NCBI GenBank assembly: GCA_031551355.1
Contig: JAVBNT010000046.1
Coordinates: 1-42,250, forward strand
DNA length: 42,250 bases
Direction of reading: 5' to 3'
Source of the DNA: JAVBNT01 sp031551355
Lineage (GTDB): Bacteria > Vulcanimicrobiota > CADAWZ01
The notes beneath the pieces were generated by a model, which saw only the letters and a program-made list of their open reading frames with translations, had not been told where the DNA came from and ran no database searches. The position numbers and the translations under genes were made by a program. The stretch's first letter is position 1. Each line of letters begins with the position of its first letter. Shown here one piece after another: positions 1 through 7,704 of the stretch.

Positions 1-229
1 GTAGTAACCAAAAGACATTTTGCAATACTCCGCTTTTTGCCCAACGAGCAAGGCGGGTGTATATAGTGTGCCAATTTCCATATTCTTTTGGCAGAGCTCG
101 CCACTTGCATCCATTATTGAGAACATAAATACAGGCATTGAGCACTTGTAAGTTGCTGATGTCAGCCGGCTTCCTATGCTTTGGAAAACAGCTTGGTATC
201 TGAGCCTATTGGGTTTCGTTAATTTCCAT
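1..229 (-). pseudogene. IS5-family transposase, N-terminal fragment with in-frame stop
   Basis: From ATG at 229 the minus strand encodes MEINETQ, then TAG at 208-206, then continues in the same frame with AQIPSCFPKHRKPADIS and a stretch containing NGCKWRALPKEYGNWHTIY followed by RLARWAKSGVLQ. This matches the DUF4096-type N-terminal domain of IS5-family transposases, with its conserved G-C-x-W-R-x-L-P and W-x-S-G-V-x motifs. The stop sits where relatives usually have tryptophan (TGG to TAG), so a single substitution probably inactivated the gene. A downstream restart is conceivable but would lose the first residues. The C-terminal catalytic part is not in view. Confidence 0.7.
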
Positions 230-271
230 ATGAGCAGTATAGCATATTTCTATTTATGTTAACAGGCCCTA
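1..271 (-). mobile_element. IS5-family insertion sequence, one end (truncated by window edge)
   Basis: Read on the minus strand, this stretch has the order expected for the start of an IS5-family element: a terminal segment beginning GGGCCTGTTAACA near 269, a short leader, then the N-terminal part of a transposase that runs off the left edge. The sequence just outside the presumed end is CTAG-like, which fits the short YTAR-type targets of IS427/IS1031-type members. The other terminus, and hence the matching inverted repeat and target duplication, lies outside the window, so the exact boundary (269-271) is inferred. Confidence 0.65.
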
Positions 272-320
272 GTTACTTCATCAATTTGAGCGTTTATTTT
301 TTTAGTAACGCCAAAGAAAG

Positions 321-366
321 AAGTGCAAATGCTTAATGCCTTCAATAGCATCTCACAATTGCACTT
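321..366 (-). terminator. Possible hairpin downstream of the lipoprotein gene
   Basis: AAGTGCAA (321-328) and TTGCACTT (359-366) are perfect inverted repeats, with a second inner pair ATGCT/AGCAT (329-333, 346-350). On the minus strand this follows the stop of the propeller lipoprotein by about 50 bases and is trailed by a pyrimidine-rich stretch, not a clean U-run. It may be a terminator or an mRNA 3-prime hairpin; the evidence is weak. Confidence 0.3.
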
Positions 367-413
367 TTATAATACCAAATTCACTATAAATAACTAAAAA
401 TAACTAATAAGCT

Positions 414-1856
414 TTATTTTTCGACAGCGGTTATTTTACGTACCGCATTTCCGTCAGTGGAAAGATCTACGGCATACATGATCCCGTCATAATTTGACAT
501 TACCATCGCAAACAGTCCTTTAAACTCCGCGTCGGTGCCGATTCCATCAAGGGTGCCTGCAGCGTCTTTACCGGCAAAGACGCTGACCAATGTATCGGAA
601 GATGTTTGGGCCGGTATATTGGTTATTTTTTTAATATTGTATCGGTCTGCGAGATAGAGTATCTTTTCGTTTGCCGACAGCGCCACCCCCCAGGCTTCAT
701 TAAACTGGGTCTCATTTCCTTTTATCTGTCCGGAAACAGGCACGGTTATGGATCCGCCGCCGGCAATTGCCGTGACTTTGATGTTTTGCGGGTTGTTGAG
801 TGCATCTGCAACTCCTGTTATCTGCCACACCTGCCCGATGGAACCATAGGCGTCTCCGCCGTATAAAATGTCTCCTCCTTTTGACAGCACAAGGCTGTAT
901 ACGTCACAGACGGCAAGGAAATAAACCTTTGTATCGGCGGCGGAATTAGCGTTTTTTACATTGGCTATCATTTTTATTTTGTAGTTGGACGACACATAAA
1001 GTGAATTGTTGTCCGGTGAGATAACAAGAGCCATAAGTGACTTAAGCTCTGCTTCGTTTCCTGATACCGGCCCATCGGCTGCACTGGACGGAAAATCGCC
1101 CGATACACTGTCCTGACCGGCAATGGTTATAACATTCACATCACCGGCAGACGCTGCATTTTTTACGCCGGTTATTTTTTTTATGGTGTATCCGTTTGAG
1201 CAGGCCACATACAGAGTATTCCCATCATCGGCAACGGTTATGCCAGTGGGACCGCTGATCGCAACCAGATCTCCTCTGCCGGTTTCCTGTGTTCCTCCGC
1301 CTGCGATGGTGATTATTTCCGATGTTTTCCTGTTGAACCTGCGTATTTCGTTATCGAAAAGATCTGAAGTATACAGAAAATTTTCATCGGGGGAGATCGC
1401 AACAAATGAGCCGTTACATTTTAGATTTTCTATTGTTTTTACGTCGGCAGTAATGTTATCGTATCCGAATGATATACAGCCTATCGACGTATCGTCATAA
1501 AGGGGAGTCATGTCGGATGCGAATGATATCAACATCGGCTGTATGACATAATTGTCTCTCTCAAATAGTATCTGAACCGTTCCGTTTGGAGCAGCTGCAA
1601 CGTTTACAGTAAAATTTCCGTTGATATCGGTTACAATATGGCCGTTATCCCAATTTGAGACGGTAACTGATGCGCCTGATATAGGATTGCCATCAAGATC
1701 TGCCAGACGGCCGCTTATACTGATAACGTGATCATTTTGTTCATTGCTTTTTCCCGGCCCTGCACTGGTTCCGTAGCTGAAATTATTGCCGTTGCTTCCG
1801 CAACCGTATACAAAAAACATTAAGCAAATTAATAGATACAACAGACTTTTTTTCAT
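414..1856 (-). CDS. Lipoprotein with CnaB-like domain and NHL/SMP-30-type beta-propeller
   Basis: The N-terminus is a lipoprotein signal: a hydrophobic run ending in a VYGC lipobox at about residues 16-19. Residues about 45-110 form a carboxypeptidase-regulatory/CnaB-like beta-sandwich (SGRLADLDGNPISGASV, then a DINGNF turn). From about 125 to the end there are six recurring blades with phrases such as ISPDENFLYTSD, DDGNTLYVAC, SPDNNSLYVSS and SANEKILYLAD, typical of NHL or SMP-30-like propellers. It probably sits on the outer or inner membrane facing the periplasm and binds a ligand or partner; no catalytic residues are evident. AAGGAGG lies just upstream of the ATG. It is monocistronic here, with the IS end downstream. 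The substrate is unknown. Confidence 0.85.
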   Translation of the reverse strand: MKKSLLYLLICLMFFVYGCGSNGNNFSYGTSAGPGKSNEQNDHVISISGRLADLDGNPISGASVTVSNWDNGHIVTDINGNFTVNVAAAPNGTVQILFERDNYVIQPMLISFASDMTPLYDDTSIGCISFGYDNITADVKTIENLKCNGSFVAISPDENFLYTSDLFDNEIRRFNRKTSEIITIAGGGTQETGRGDLVAISGPTGITVADDGNTLYVACSNGYTIKKITGVKNAASAGDVNVITIAGQDSVSGDFPSSAADGPVSGNEAELKSLMALVISPDNNSLYVSSNYKIKMIANVKNANSAADTKVYFLAVCDVYSLVLSKGGDILYGGDAYGSIGQVWQITGVADALNNPQNIKVTAIAGGGSITVPVSGQIKGNETQFNEAWGVALSANEKILYLADRYNIKKITNIPAQTSSDTLVSVFAGKDAAGTLDGIGTDAEFKGLFAMVMSNYDGIMYAVDLSTDGNAVRKITAVEK

Positions 1857-1880
1857 AAGTAAACCTCCTTATATTATATA

Positions 1881-1908
1881 AATATTGTTTTTCCATGTAA
1901 ACAATATT
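1881..1908. promoter_or_regulatory. Perfect 10-bp inverted repeat in the leader of the lipoprotein gene
   Basis: AATATTGTTT (1881-1890) and AAACAATATT (1899-1908) are perfect reverse complements separated by 8 bases. The element starts 25 bases upstream of the ATG at 1856, just ahead of the AAGGAGG ribosome site. It could be an operator for a dimeric repressor or a hairpin in the mRNA leader. The stem is all A/T except one G/C pair per arm, so an operator is more likely than a strong RNA structure. Confidence 0.4.
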
Positions 1909-2177
1909 GTATATGATGTAATATATTTCCTTTTCAGTATTTATTATAATTTTTTTTTGTTTTATTGTGTCGTATCTATGGACCTATGTTTTAATTATTT
2001 TTTGTATCAACCGGATTCGGCTTTGATTTAGTTTGGGAGTTGCCTTGTTTTACGGGTTGATTTTATAAGTCCACTCTTGTTTACACTACGGATAAAAAGA
2101 TTGCTTATTATGTTCATCACAACCTCCAGGTTGATATCTTCTGATTACGAATATATCATGGGAGGCTAGCTTATGTC
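1909..2177. other. Gene-free AT-rich stretch
   Basis: No credible coding sequence is visible on either strand. The stretch is AT-rich with several homopolymer runs and presumably contains the promoter of the minus-strand lipoprotein gene. A TATAAT-like hexamer (read on the minus strand near 1945) is present, but I see no convincing partner -35 element. Confidence 0.4.
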
Positions 2178-2193
2178 TGTGATCGTGATCACA
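2178..2193. promoter_or_regulatory. CRP/FNR-type palindrome TGTGA-N6-TCACA
   Basis: The 16-bp sequence TGTGATCGTGATCACA exactly matches the TGTGA-N6-TCACA half-site arrangement recognised by many CRP-family regulators. It lies 24 bases downstream, in transcription sense, of the HAD gene stop and about 320 bases upstream of the lipoprotein gene start. No CRP-family gene is in the window, so the cognate factor is unknown. It is not followed by a T-run, so a terminator is less likely. Confidence 0.4.
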
Positions 2194-2217
2194 TTGTTTT
2201 AAATATTTTTGATATTC

Positions 2218-2859
2218 TTATAGATTTTCAATCAGTTTTATCGCCTCAGTCAGGCTGCCGGCGATCGCGTCCGCCTGGCTTAGATCATGGTTGATGGTAT
2301 GTTCATTGGGTACGCCGATTACATAACAGCCTGCTGCTTTCCCGGCTTTGATGCCGTTTTCGGAATCTTCAAGGACGATGCACTCGCCTGGCTTACAGCC
2401 AAGTTTTGTCGTAACCGTAAGATATATTTCCGGATCGGGTTTACCTTTGGAGAGTTTTTCCGAGCTTTGAATGAGCGCGAATTTTTCTCTTATTTTCAAT
2501 TGATCCACAGCGATGTCGGCGAGTATTTGCGTGGAACCGGTGGCGATGGCCAATTGAAATTTTTCGTAAAAGGCAGCGATTATATCGAAAAGTCCTTTCA
2601 TCGGTTCGGTTTCGTTTCGGAACAGTTCCAGCATTTTTTTTTCTCTTAAACGTACAAGTTCTTCCACCGGCAGCGGCAAGTTCAGATCGTCTTTGAAGAT
2701 CTGCAGCGATTCCAGCGTACCTCTGCCCATCATTTTATACATTGTCTCTTGGGTAACCGTTTTTCCGTAAGATTCGGCAATTTCACCTTCAGCCTTCATA
2801 TAAAGTTTTTCACTGTCTATCATCAGTCCGTCCATATCAAAAATAATTGCTTTAAACAT
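2218..2859 (-). CDS. HAD-superfamily phosphatase, beta-phosphoglucomutase-like
   Basis: This is a 213-residue HAD hydrolase of the beta-phosphoglucomutase/GPH type. Motif I is FDMDGLMIDSE near the N-terminus (Asp nucleophile plus Asp acid/base). Motif II is the Thr/Ser of ATGST, motif III is the Lys in KGKPDPEIY, and motif IV is the Asp pair in LEDSENGIKAGKAAG. A four-helix cap of about 65 residues separates motifs I and II. The chosen ATG has GGAGG seven bases upstream; an ATG 21 bases earlier lacks such a site. The substrate cannot be set from sequence: beta-glucose-1-phosphate, sugar phosphates or phosphoglycolate are all possible. It is divergent from the YkgJ-type gene. Confidence 0.88.
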   Translation of the reverse strand: MFKAIIFDMDGLMIDSEKLYMKAEGEIAESYGKTVTQETMYKMMGRGTLESLQIFKDDLNLPLPVEELVRLREKKMLELFRNETEPMKGLFDIIAAFYEKFQLAIATGSTQILADIAVDQLKIREKFALIQSSEKLSKGKPDPEIYLTVTTKLGCKPGECIVLEDSENGIKAGKAAGCYVIGVPNEHTINHDLSQADAIAGSLTEAIKLIENL

Positions 2860-3064
2860 TTCTATGCCTCCGATCTCCATACCGTAATTGCATCATCGTG
2901 TATTGCAGGTCTTTTATAACTTAGTTCTTTGCTTCTTTCCGTGTTTTCACCTTTTATCTTTGCGGAACTTTGGCGGCAGTTAATTTTCGGCATGGAATTT
3001 AGGTAATGTTGTTACTGCCGCAGGCCGGCAGGGTTTATTACTTTTTTCTGTAAAATTTTAATTT

Positions 3065-4225
3065 ATGCCGGAAATTATTGCTGTTTTCATGTTTGATGAG
3101 TATCTGGAATGTGAATTTTCCGATGGAAAATTTGCTGCGTTGCCATACCGCAAAGCGGATGATGTCCGACGATTATGCCGCAAAGTCGTAAATGTTGCCG
3201 TTACTGATGCCTCTGCACATATTTTCAGCGGAGAATTGCGCCGTTTGCCGCTTGGTAAACGTATATGTTATTTGGAGTCTATTGAATTTTCTTCTTTTTC
3301 GGTAACTGTAAGCGCTAATAACCGGCGCCTGACTTTGGATTTTAAGGACGCTTCTTTGCTCGGAAAGATGTATTTTCTTTTAAAGGATGCAATTTTGAAA
3401 TCTTATCATTTGCTGAGTTTTGCCGTAAACGGGGTGTCTGTATGCAAAAAGATTTTTTATGAGCCTTACGGTAAAAATGATAATGGCGTTTGTAAGCGGC
3501 TGTTTGCTGCCGATTATGAAGAACTGCCGGTTACGGGACAGCTTTATTCGCTTGTTTTTTCAGAAAGCCTGGCCGACTGTTTTGTAATAAACTCTTCATC
3601 TGTTCATAAAATACTTCTTCCCGAAAAGGAAACACTGGTTTTCAAAATTTTAATTACCGGCTTTATAGAAAAACTTGGTTCTTATTTGTCCGCCGAAGAT
3701 TACCGGCATTTTTTGTTTGCTTCTTCCGTTTGCCTGCGGTGCGGCGTTTGCTGCAAGGTGTATGCCGTTGAAGTAAACCCTTTTGAACAGGAGCTGATTG
3801 CCGCTCATAGAAATATGTCCGAGGATGATTTTATAGAGGCTTTTCTTGAAGACAATCTGTTTTCCTGGAATGAATATTCAAGGTGCATGCGCAAGGCAGA
3901 AGGCGCATGCGTCTTTTTGTCGGAATCGCCCGACGGAAGAGAATGTGCTATTTACGATCTCCGTCCGATGGTGTGCAGAAAATATTATCCGTCTCTGGGT
4001 AAATGTCCGCATGCCGGCAAAGAATTTTCTACAGCTGATTTTATTGCTAATATAGCTTCATTTGAGCTGTTTAAAGATTCCTGTGCCGTATCGACTGTCT
4101 TTACACGGACTCATTCCATTCCGCCGATTATTTTTGATTTCGAGCGTTTTCCGCAGGCAACTTTGGAGCTGGAAGATTTTTTTGTGAGAATTTCAGCCTT
4201 TATTGACCGCGGGGCTTTTGATTGA
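3065..4225 (+). CDS. YkgJ-family cysteine-cluster protein with a long novel N-terminal half
   Basis: The C-terminal half holds the zinc/iron-chelating YkgJ-type signature: CLRCGVCC, then C in RCMRKAEGAC, then C-A-I-Y-D-L-R-P-M-V-C-R-K-Y-Y-P. The family binds a metal or Fe-S centre through about eight cysteines, but its biochemical role is poorly known. The first 215 residues or so have no motif I recognise and appear alpha/beta. No strong ribosome site precedes the ATG. It is the first gene of a plus-strand run, with about 65 bases to the first PAC2 gene, so the two may be co-transcribed. It is cytoplasmic, with no signal peptide or membrane segment. Confidence 0.75.
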   Translation: MPEIIAVFMFDEYLECEFSDGKFAALPYRKADDVRRLCRKVVNVAVTDASAHIFSGELRRLPLGKRICYLESIEFSSFSVTVSANNRRLTLDFKDASLLGKMYFLLKDAILKSYHLLSFAVNGVSVCKKIFYEPYGKNDNGVCKRLFAADYEELPVTGQLYSLVFSESLADCFVINSSSVHKILLPEKETLVFKILITGFIEKLGSYLSAEDYRHFLFASSVCLRCGVCCKVYAVEVNPFEQELIAAHRNMSEDDFIEAFLEDNLFSWNEYSRCMRKAEGACVFLSESPDGRECAIYDLRPMVCRKYYPSLGKCPHAGKEFSTADFIANIASFELFKDSCAVSTVFTRTHSIPPIIFDFERFPQATLELEDFFVRISAFIDRGAFD

Positions 4226-4291
4226 AGGTTATTTCCCGCATTATATAGAACTGTTTTCGAATAATTAAAGCAGTTTTTGAGGATGATTCCT

Positions 4292-5227
4292 ATGGGATAT
4301 AAAATTTTTGCGCGCCCTAAACTTAAGGATCCTGTTTTATTGGCCTGCTGGCCGGGAATAGGTAATATTGGTATTATGGCTGTTGAACATATAAGAACTC
4401 AGGTAAATGCTAAGGATTTGGCGGAAATTGAGCCTTGGGAATACTTCTTTCCCACTGTTCTTAAGGTCAAAAAGAGTGTCATTGAAGATGTTGTATTCCC
4501 TTCGAGCCGCTTTTATTATCACCGTTTTAAGGATCAGGATGTAATTTTTTTCATCGGACAGCAGCAGCCGACTGAAGCAAATGAAAGTTATGCCGGTGGT
4601 AAAAAGGCTTACCGTATGGCTCATGAAGTGATGGATGTGGCGCTGAAATTCGGATGTAAGAGAATTTATACCTCCGGGGCGGCAATCACAATGACTCATC
4701 ATTCGCTGCCGTCAAAAGTATGGGCGATTGCTAACTCCCAGCATCTTCTTGAAGAACTTGGGAAGATACCCAATACTTTTCTGATGACGCCCGGTTCAGG
4801 TATCGGTAATAAGATGATTATTGCCGGTTTGAACGGTATTTTGCTTGGAGTGGCCCGCGAACGCGGTATTGAGGGGATATGTCTTTTGGGTGAGCTCCCT
4901 GTTTACCTTCAGGCCCTGATGCTGCCTTATCCGCGTGCCTCAAAATCGGTGGTTGACGCTTTTTCGGCAATTACCAACCTTTTGATCGATTCATCGTCGC
5001 TCGATTTTATAGCACAGTCCGTGGAATCCAAGGTTGACGAGTTGATGGATCAATTCAGCATGTCTTTGCCGTCGCCGCTTAGAAAAGGAATCCTTGAGGG
5101 GATTGAGACGTTAAAACAGTCTTCCGAGAGCCCGTCTTCACTTACGCGTGAGGATGTAAAGCGGGCAATAGACGAAATTGAAGTATTTTTTAAGAAGGAG
5201 CGTAACGATGAAGAAGGCAAACTTTAG
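4292..5227 (+). CDS. PAC2-family protein (proteasome-assembly-chaperone-like), first of a pair
   Basis: The fold signature of the PAC2 family is visible: an N-terminal LLACWPGIGNIGIMAVEHI strand-loop-helix, a mid-protein GAAITMTHHSLPSKVWA region, then GLNGILLGVARERGIEGIC with LLGELPVYLQALMLPYPRAS, the conserved L-x-E-x-P-x-Y turn. The C-terminus is a charged helical tail. Archaeal and eukaryotic relatives assist proteasome assembly; bacterial members have no settled role. The start was set at ATG 4292, nine bases after GAGG; an ATG at 4283 is also possible. Its end overlaps the next, related gene by 20 bases, which points to translational coupling and perhaps a heterodimer. Confidence 0.78.
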   Translation: MGYKIFARPKLKDPVLLACWPGIGNIGIMAVEHIRTQVNAKDLAEIEPWEYFFPTVLKVKKSVIEDVVFPSSRFYYHRFKDQDVIFFIGQQQPTEANESYAGGKKAYRMAHEVMDVALKFGCKRIYTSGAAITMTHHSLPSKVWAIANSQHLLEELGKIPNTFLMTPGSGIGNKMIIAGLNGILLGVARERGIEGICLLGELPVYLQALMLPYPRASKSVVDAFSAITNLLIDSSSLDFIAQSVESKVDELMDQFSMSLPSPLRKGILEGIETLKQSSESPSSLTREDVKRAIDEIEVFFKKERNDEEGKL

Positions 5228-6038
5228 GCTTCTTAACGAGCTGCCAACCTTCAAAAAGAATACCAGTCTGGTTATTTTCTGGAATGAGACACTGCCGGTT
5301 ATTAGAAAAGTTTTTGACCAGGTTGCATTGTCTTTTCAGGCCAAACCTTTTTGTATGATAAATCCCGATTCCTTTCATTCAATGGACGGTGTTATTGTCA
5401 GCGGCAATGTTGCCGCTCTTCCGGAGATTTCTTTTTGGGCCGGGCAGCGCGATGATCTTATTCTGCTTACGTCGGCGCAGCCTCAGCTTGATTATTTTGG
5501 TTTTTTCTCTCTTGTTTTCGATTTCGCGGTCAAGCACTGCAATGTGGAGACAATTTATACTGTGGACTCTTTTTTTAATGTTTGTGCCCACAGTGCGCCG
5601 AGATCGCTTGTTGCCGTGTATAATACGGAGGAGTTGAAAACACGCATGCATCCTTTGACCTTGGCTCCTGATATTGATATTATTTCCCAGGGGCCGTTAA
5701 ACAGGCCTTCGATGAGTTCGTTTCTTGCGTGGGCAGCAATAAAAAGAAATTTACAGGTTGTGAATTTGTGGGTTATGATGCCGTTTTATCTGTCAACCAT
5801 AGGAGATCCGATGGGGGAGCGTGCGTTGCTTGGAAATTTGGAAAAAGTTTTGAATATTAAGGCCGATTACACTTTGCTTGATTCTCTTATCACCGAGCAG
5901 TATTCCGGAATAGAACTTCTTTGCAGCCGTTCGGTCGATGCATGTGATATTATTGACAGGATTGCCAACGGTGATACGATTGCTGAAGAGGAAAGCGCGC
6001 TTCTGGTGAATGAAATTGAGGATTTTTTTATTAAGTAA
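5208..6038 (+). CDS. PAC2-like protein, second of a tandem pair
   Basis: This divergent paralogue of the preceding gene keeps the PAC2 core. It has a GPLNRPSMSSFLAWAAIKR segment and LWVMMPFYLSTIGDPMGERA in place of the E-x-P-x-Y region of its neighbour, followed by LLGNLEKVLNI and an acidic helical tail. The N-terminal GIGN-type loop is much altered (SLVIFWNETLPVIRKVF), so it may be a partner subunit with a lost ligand site. AAGGAG lies seven bases before the ATG at 5208. Assignment is by resemblance to the neighbour and family pattern, so it is less certain. Confidence 0.65.
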   Translation: MKKANFRLLNELPTFKKNTSLVIFWNETLPVIRKVFDQVALSFQAKPFCMINPDSFHSMDGVIVSGNVAALPEISFWAGQRDDLILLTSAQPQLDYFGFFSLVFDFAVKHCNVETIYTVDSFFNVCAHSAPRSLVAVYNTEELKTRMHPLTLAPDIDIISQGPLNRPSMSSFLAWAAIKRNLQVVNLWVMMPFYLSTIGDPMGERALLGNLEKVLNIKADYTLLDSLITEQYSGIELLCSRSVDACDIIDRIANGDTIAEEESALLVNEIEDFFIK

Positions 6039-6091
6039 CGGCTGACCGTAAAATTGTTTTATAATCTTAAAAATGGACGACATATTTTTTG

Positions 6092-7102
6092 ATGAAAAAA
6101 CCTGTTTCTTTTCTAAAAAAGCTCTCCGTATTTTTTCTTTTTGTTTTGTTGATTTTAGCCGCCGCCGGTTTTTATGTTTACGATCAGTTGCAAGGTCCGG
6201 GCGGGCCGCAGCCGGTAAAGATTGAAATTCCCAAAGGTGCTTCCGGGCGTGAAGTCGCGTCTCTCCTTAAACAGGCTTCCGTTATAAAAAATGAACTTAT
6301 TTTCCGCCTGATGCTGCGCCTGAAACCCGATGTTTCTTTTACCTCCGGAAGTTTTTCCGTTGACCCCGGCGGCTCGGTTTTTGCCGTTATTAATGCGCTG
6401 GCCGAATCAGAACCGGAGATCGCTATGACTACTATTCCTGAGGGACTTACTGTTGATGAGACAGCCGGACTTCTGGAATCTAAAGGCGTTTGCCTGAAAT
6501 CAGACTTTTTTAAAGCAGCCCAAAATGGTGCTTTTTATGTCAAAGAAACTAAACTTGACAGCCTGGAGGGTTATCTTTTTCCGGAAACATACCATTTCCC
6601 CAAAGAGTTTGACGCCAATAAGGTCATCTCGGCAATGATTGCCGAATTTGATAACCGCTTTGTTCCTCTTTACAGGCAGCATAAAGATGATATGCCGGTA
6701 AAACTAAGCCTTGCCCAAGTGGTTGTGCTGGCATCTCTTGTCGAACGCGAGGCTCAGGTCGCTTCAGAACGTTCCGTTATTGCCGGAGTGTATTTTAACC
6801 GTCTGCGGAAAAATATGAAACTTGAATGCGATGCAACGGTAATGTATGCTCTTGGAGAGAAAAAAGATGTCCTTCTTTACAGGGATTTGGAAGTAGATTC
6901 TCCGTATAATACGTATAAATATCCCGGATTGCCGCCGGGACCGATAGCCAGTCCGGGAATGGCTTCACTGAAGGCTGTTCTCGCACCGGAAATGCATAAC
7001 TATTATTATTATGTGCGTAATGACGTAAAAAATGACGGAAGTCATGTTTTTACCGGAACTTTTCAGGAACATAATGAAGCTATTGCCAGATACCAGCGCT
7101 GA
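6092..7102 (+). CDS. mltG: Endolytic murein transglycosylase MltG
   Basis: MltG cleaves nascent peptidoglycan strands at the membrane and so limits glycan length. The protein has one N-terminal membrane segment (residues about 10-30), a LysM-like region with KIEIPKGASGREVASLL, then the YceG/MltG catalytic domain. The conserved motifs are EGYLFPETYHF, the catalytic glutamate in LASLVEREAQ, VIAGVYFNRL, and DSPYNTYKYPGLPPGPIASPG. A length of 336 residues is normal. The start is ATG 6092, with a poor ribosome site. It follows the PAC2 pair by 53 bases, apparently in the same transcription unit. Confidence 0.95.
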   Translation: MKKPVSFLKKLSVFFLFVLLILAAAGFYVYDQLQGPGGPQPVKIEIPKGASGREVASLLKQASVIKNELIFRLMLRLKPDVSFTSGSFSVDPGGSVFAVINALAESEPEIAMTTIPEGLTVDETAGLLESKGVCLKSDFFKAAQNGAFYVKETKLDSLEGYLFPETYHFPKEFDANKVISAMIAEFDNRFVPLYRQHKDDMPVKLSLAQVVVLASLVEREAQVASERSVIAGVYFNRLRKNMKLECDATVMYALGEKKDVLLYRDLEVDSPYNTYKYPGLPPGPIASPGMASLKAVLAPEMHNYYYYVRNDVKNDGSHVFTGTFQEHNEAIARYQR

Positions 7103-7138
7103 AAAGACAGACCATATTCATTTTTAAAGGAGGTTTTT

Positions 7139-7663
7139 ATGGAGTTTTTCGATGTAGTAAATACCAGACGCAGTATACGTAAATACAAACAGGACGATAT
7201 TCCTTCCCAGATAGTTTCGGATGTTTTAACTTCAGCCTCCCTTGCTCCCAGCGGAAGTAACCGTCAGCCCTGGAAGTTTATCGTTGTCAGGGATGAATTG
7301 AAAAAAGAAGCTATAGCCAAAGCCTGCAATAATCAGCAATTCATAAAAACAGCTCCCGTAATAATCGTTGGCTGCGGTTTGCCTATTTCCTCAAACAGAG
7401 GAGGTTATATGGGAGATTTATCCGTTTTGCCGGATGTATCCATTGCTTTTACCCATATAGTCCTTTCCGCAAGAGCACATGGACTTGGAACCTGTTTGAT
7501 CGGTGATTTTAATAATCTTATGATTAGCGAGATTCTTAAGTTACCGTCTGATGTTAAGATTGTAATGCTGTCGCCTCTCGGTTATCCATCGGAGCAAAAT
7601 GCGTTTAAGGAACCGACGGGTCGTAAATCTCTGAATGAAATAATTTCATATGATTCCTGGTAA
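7139..7663 (+). CDS. Nitroreductase-family FMN protein
   Basis: This is a compact (174-residue) FMN-dependent nitroreductase-fold protein. NTRRSIRKYKQDDIP near the start and APSGSNRQPWKF (FMN phosphate and isoalloxazine contacts) are the classic N-terminal signatures. SARAHGLGTCLIGDF and MLSPLGYPSE are the C-terminal ones. Such enzymes reduce nitro compounds, quinones or enones with NAD(P)H, and some are ferredoxin-linked. The true substrate is not readable from sequence. AAAGGAGG precedes the ATG with good spacing. It sits between mltG and the MBL-like gene, all on the same strand. Confidence 0.9.
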   Translation: MEFFDVVNTRRSIRKYKQDDIPSQIVSDVLTSASLAPSGSNRQPWKFIVVRDELKKEAIAKACNNQQFIKTAPVIIVGCGLPISSNRGGYMGDLSVLPDVSIAFTHIVLSARAHGLGTCLIGDFNNLMISEILKLPSDVKIVMLSPLGYPSEQNAFKEPTGRKSLNEIISYDSW

Positions 7664-7704
7664 GCCGGGAATTGCTATTTTAAAAAGAGAAAGGGTGGGT
7701 ATTT

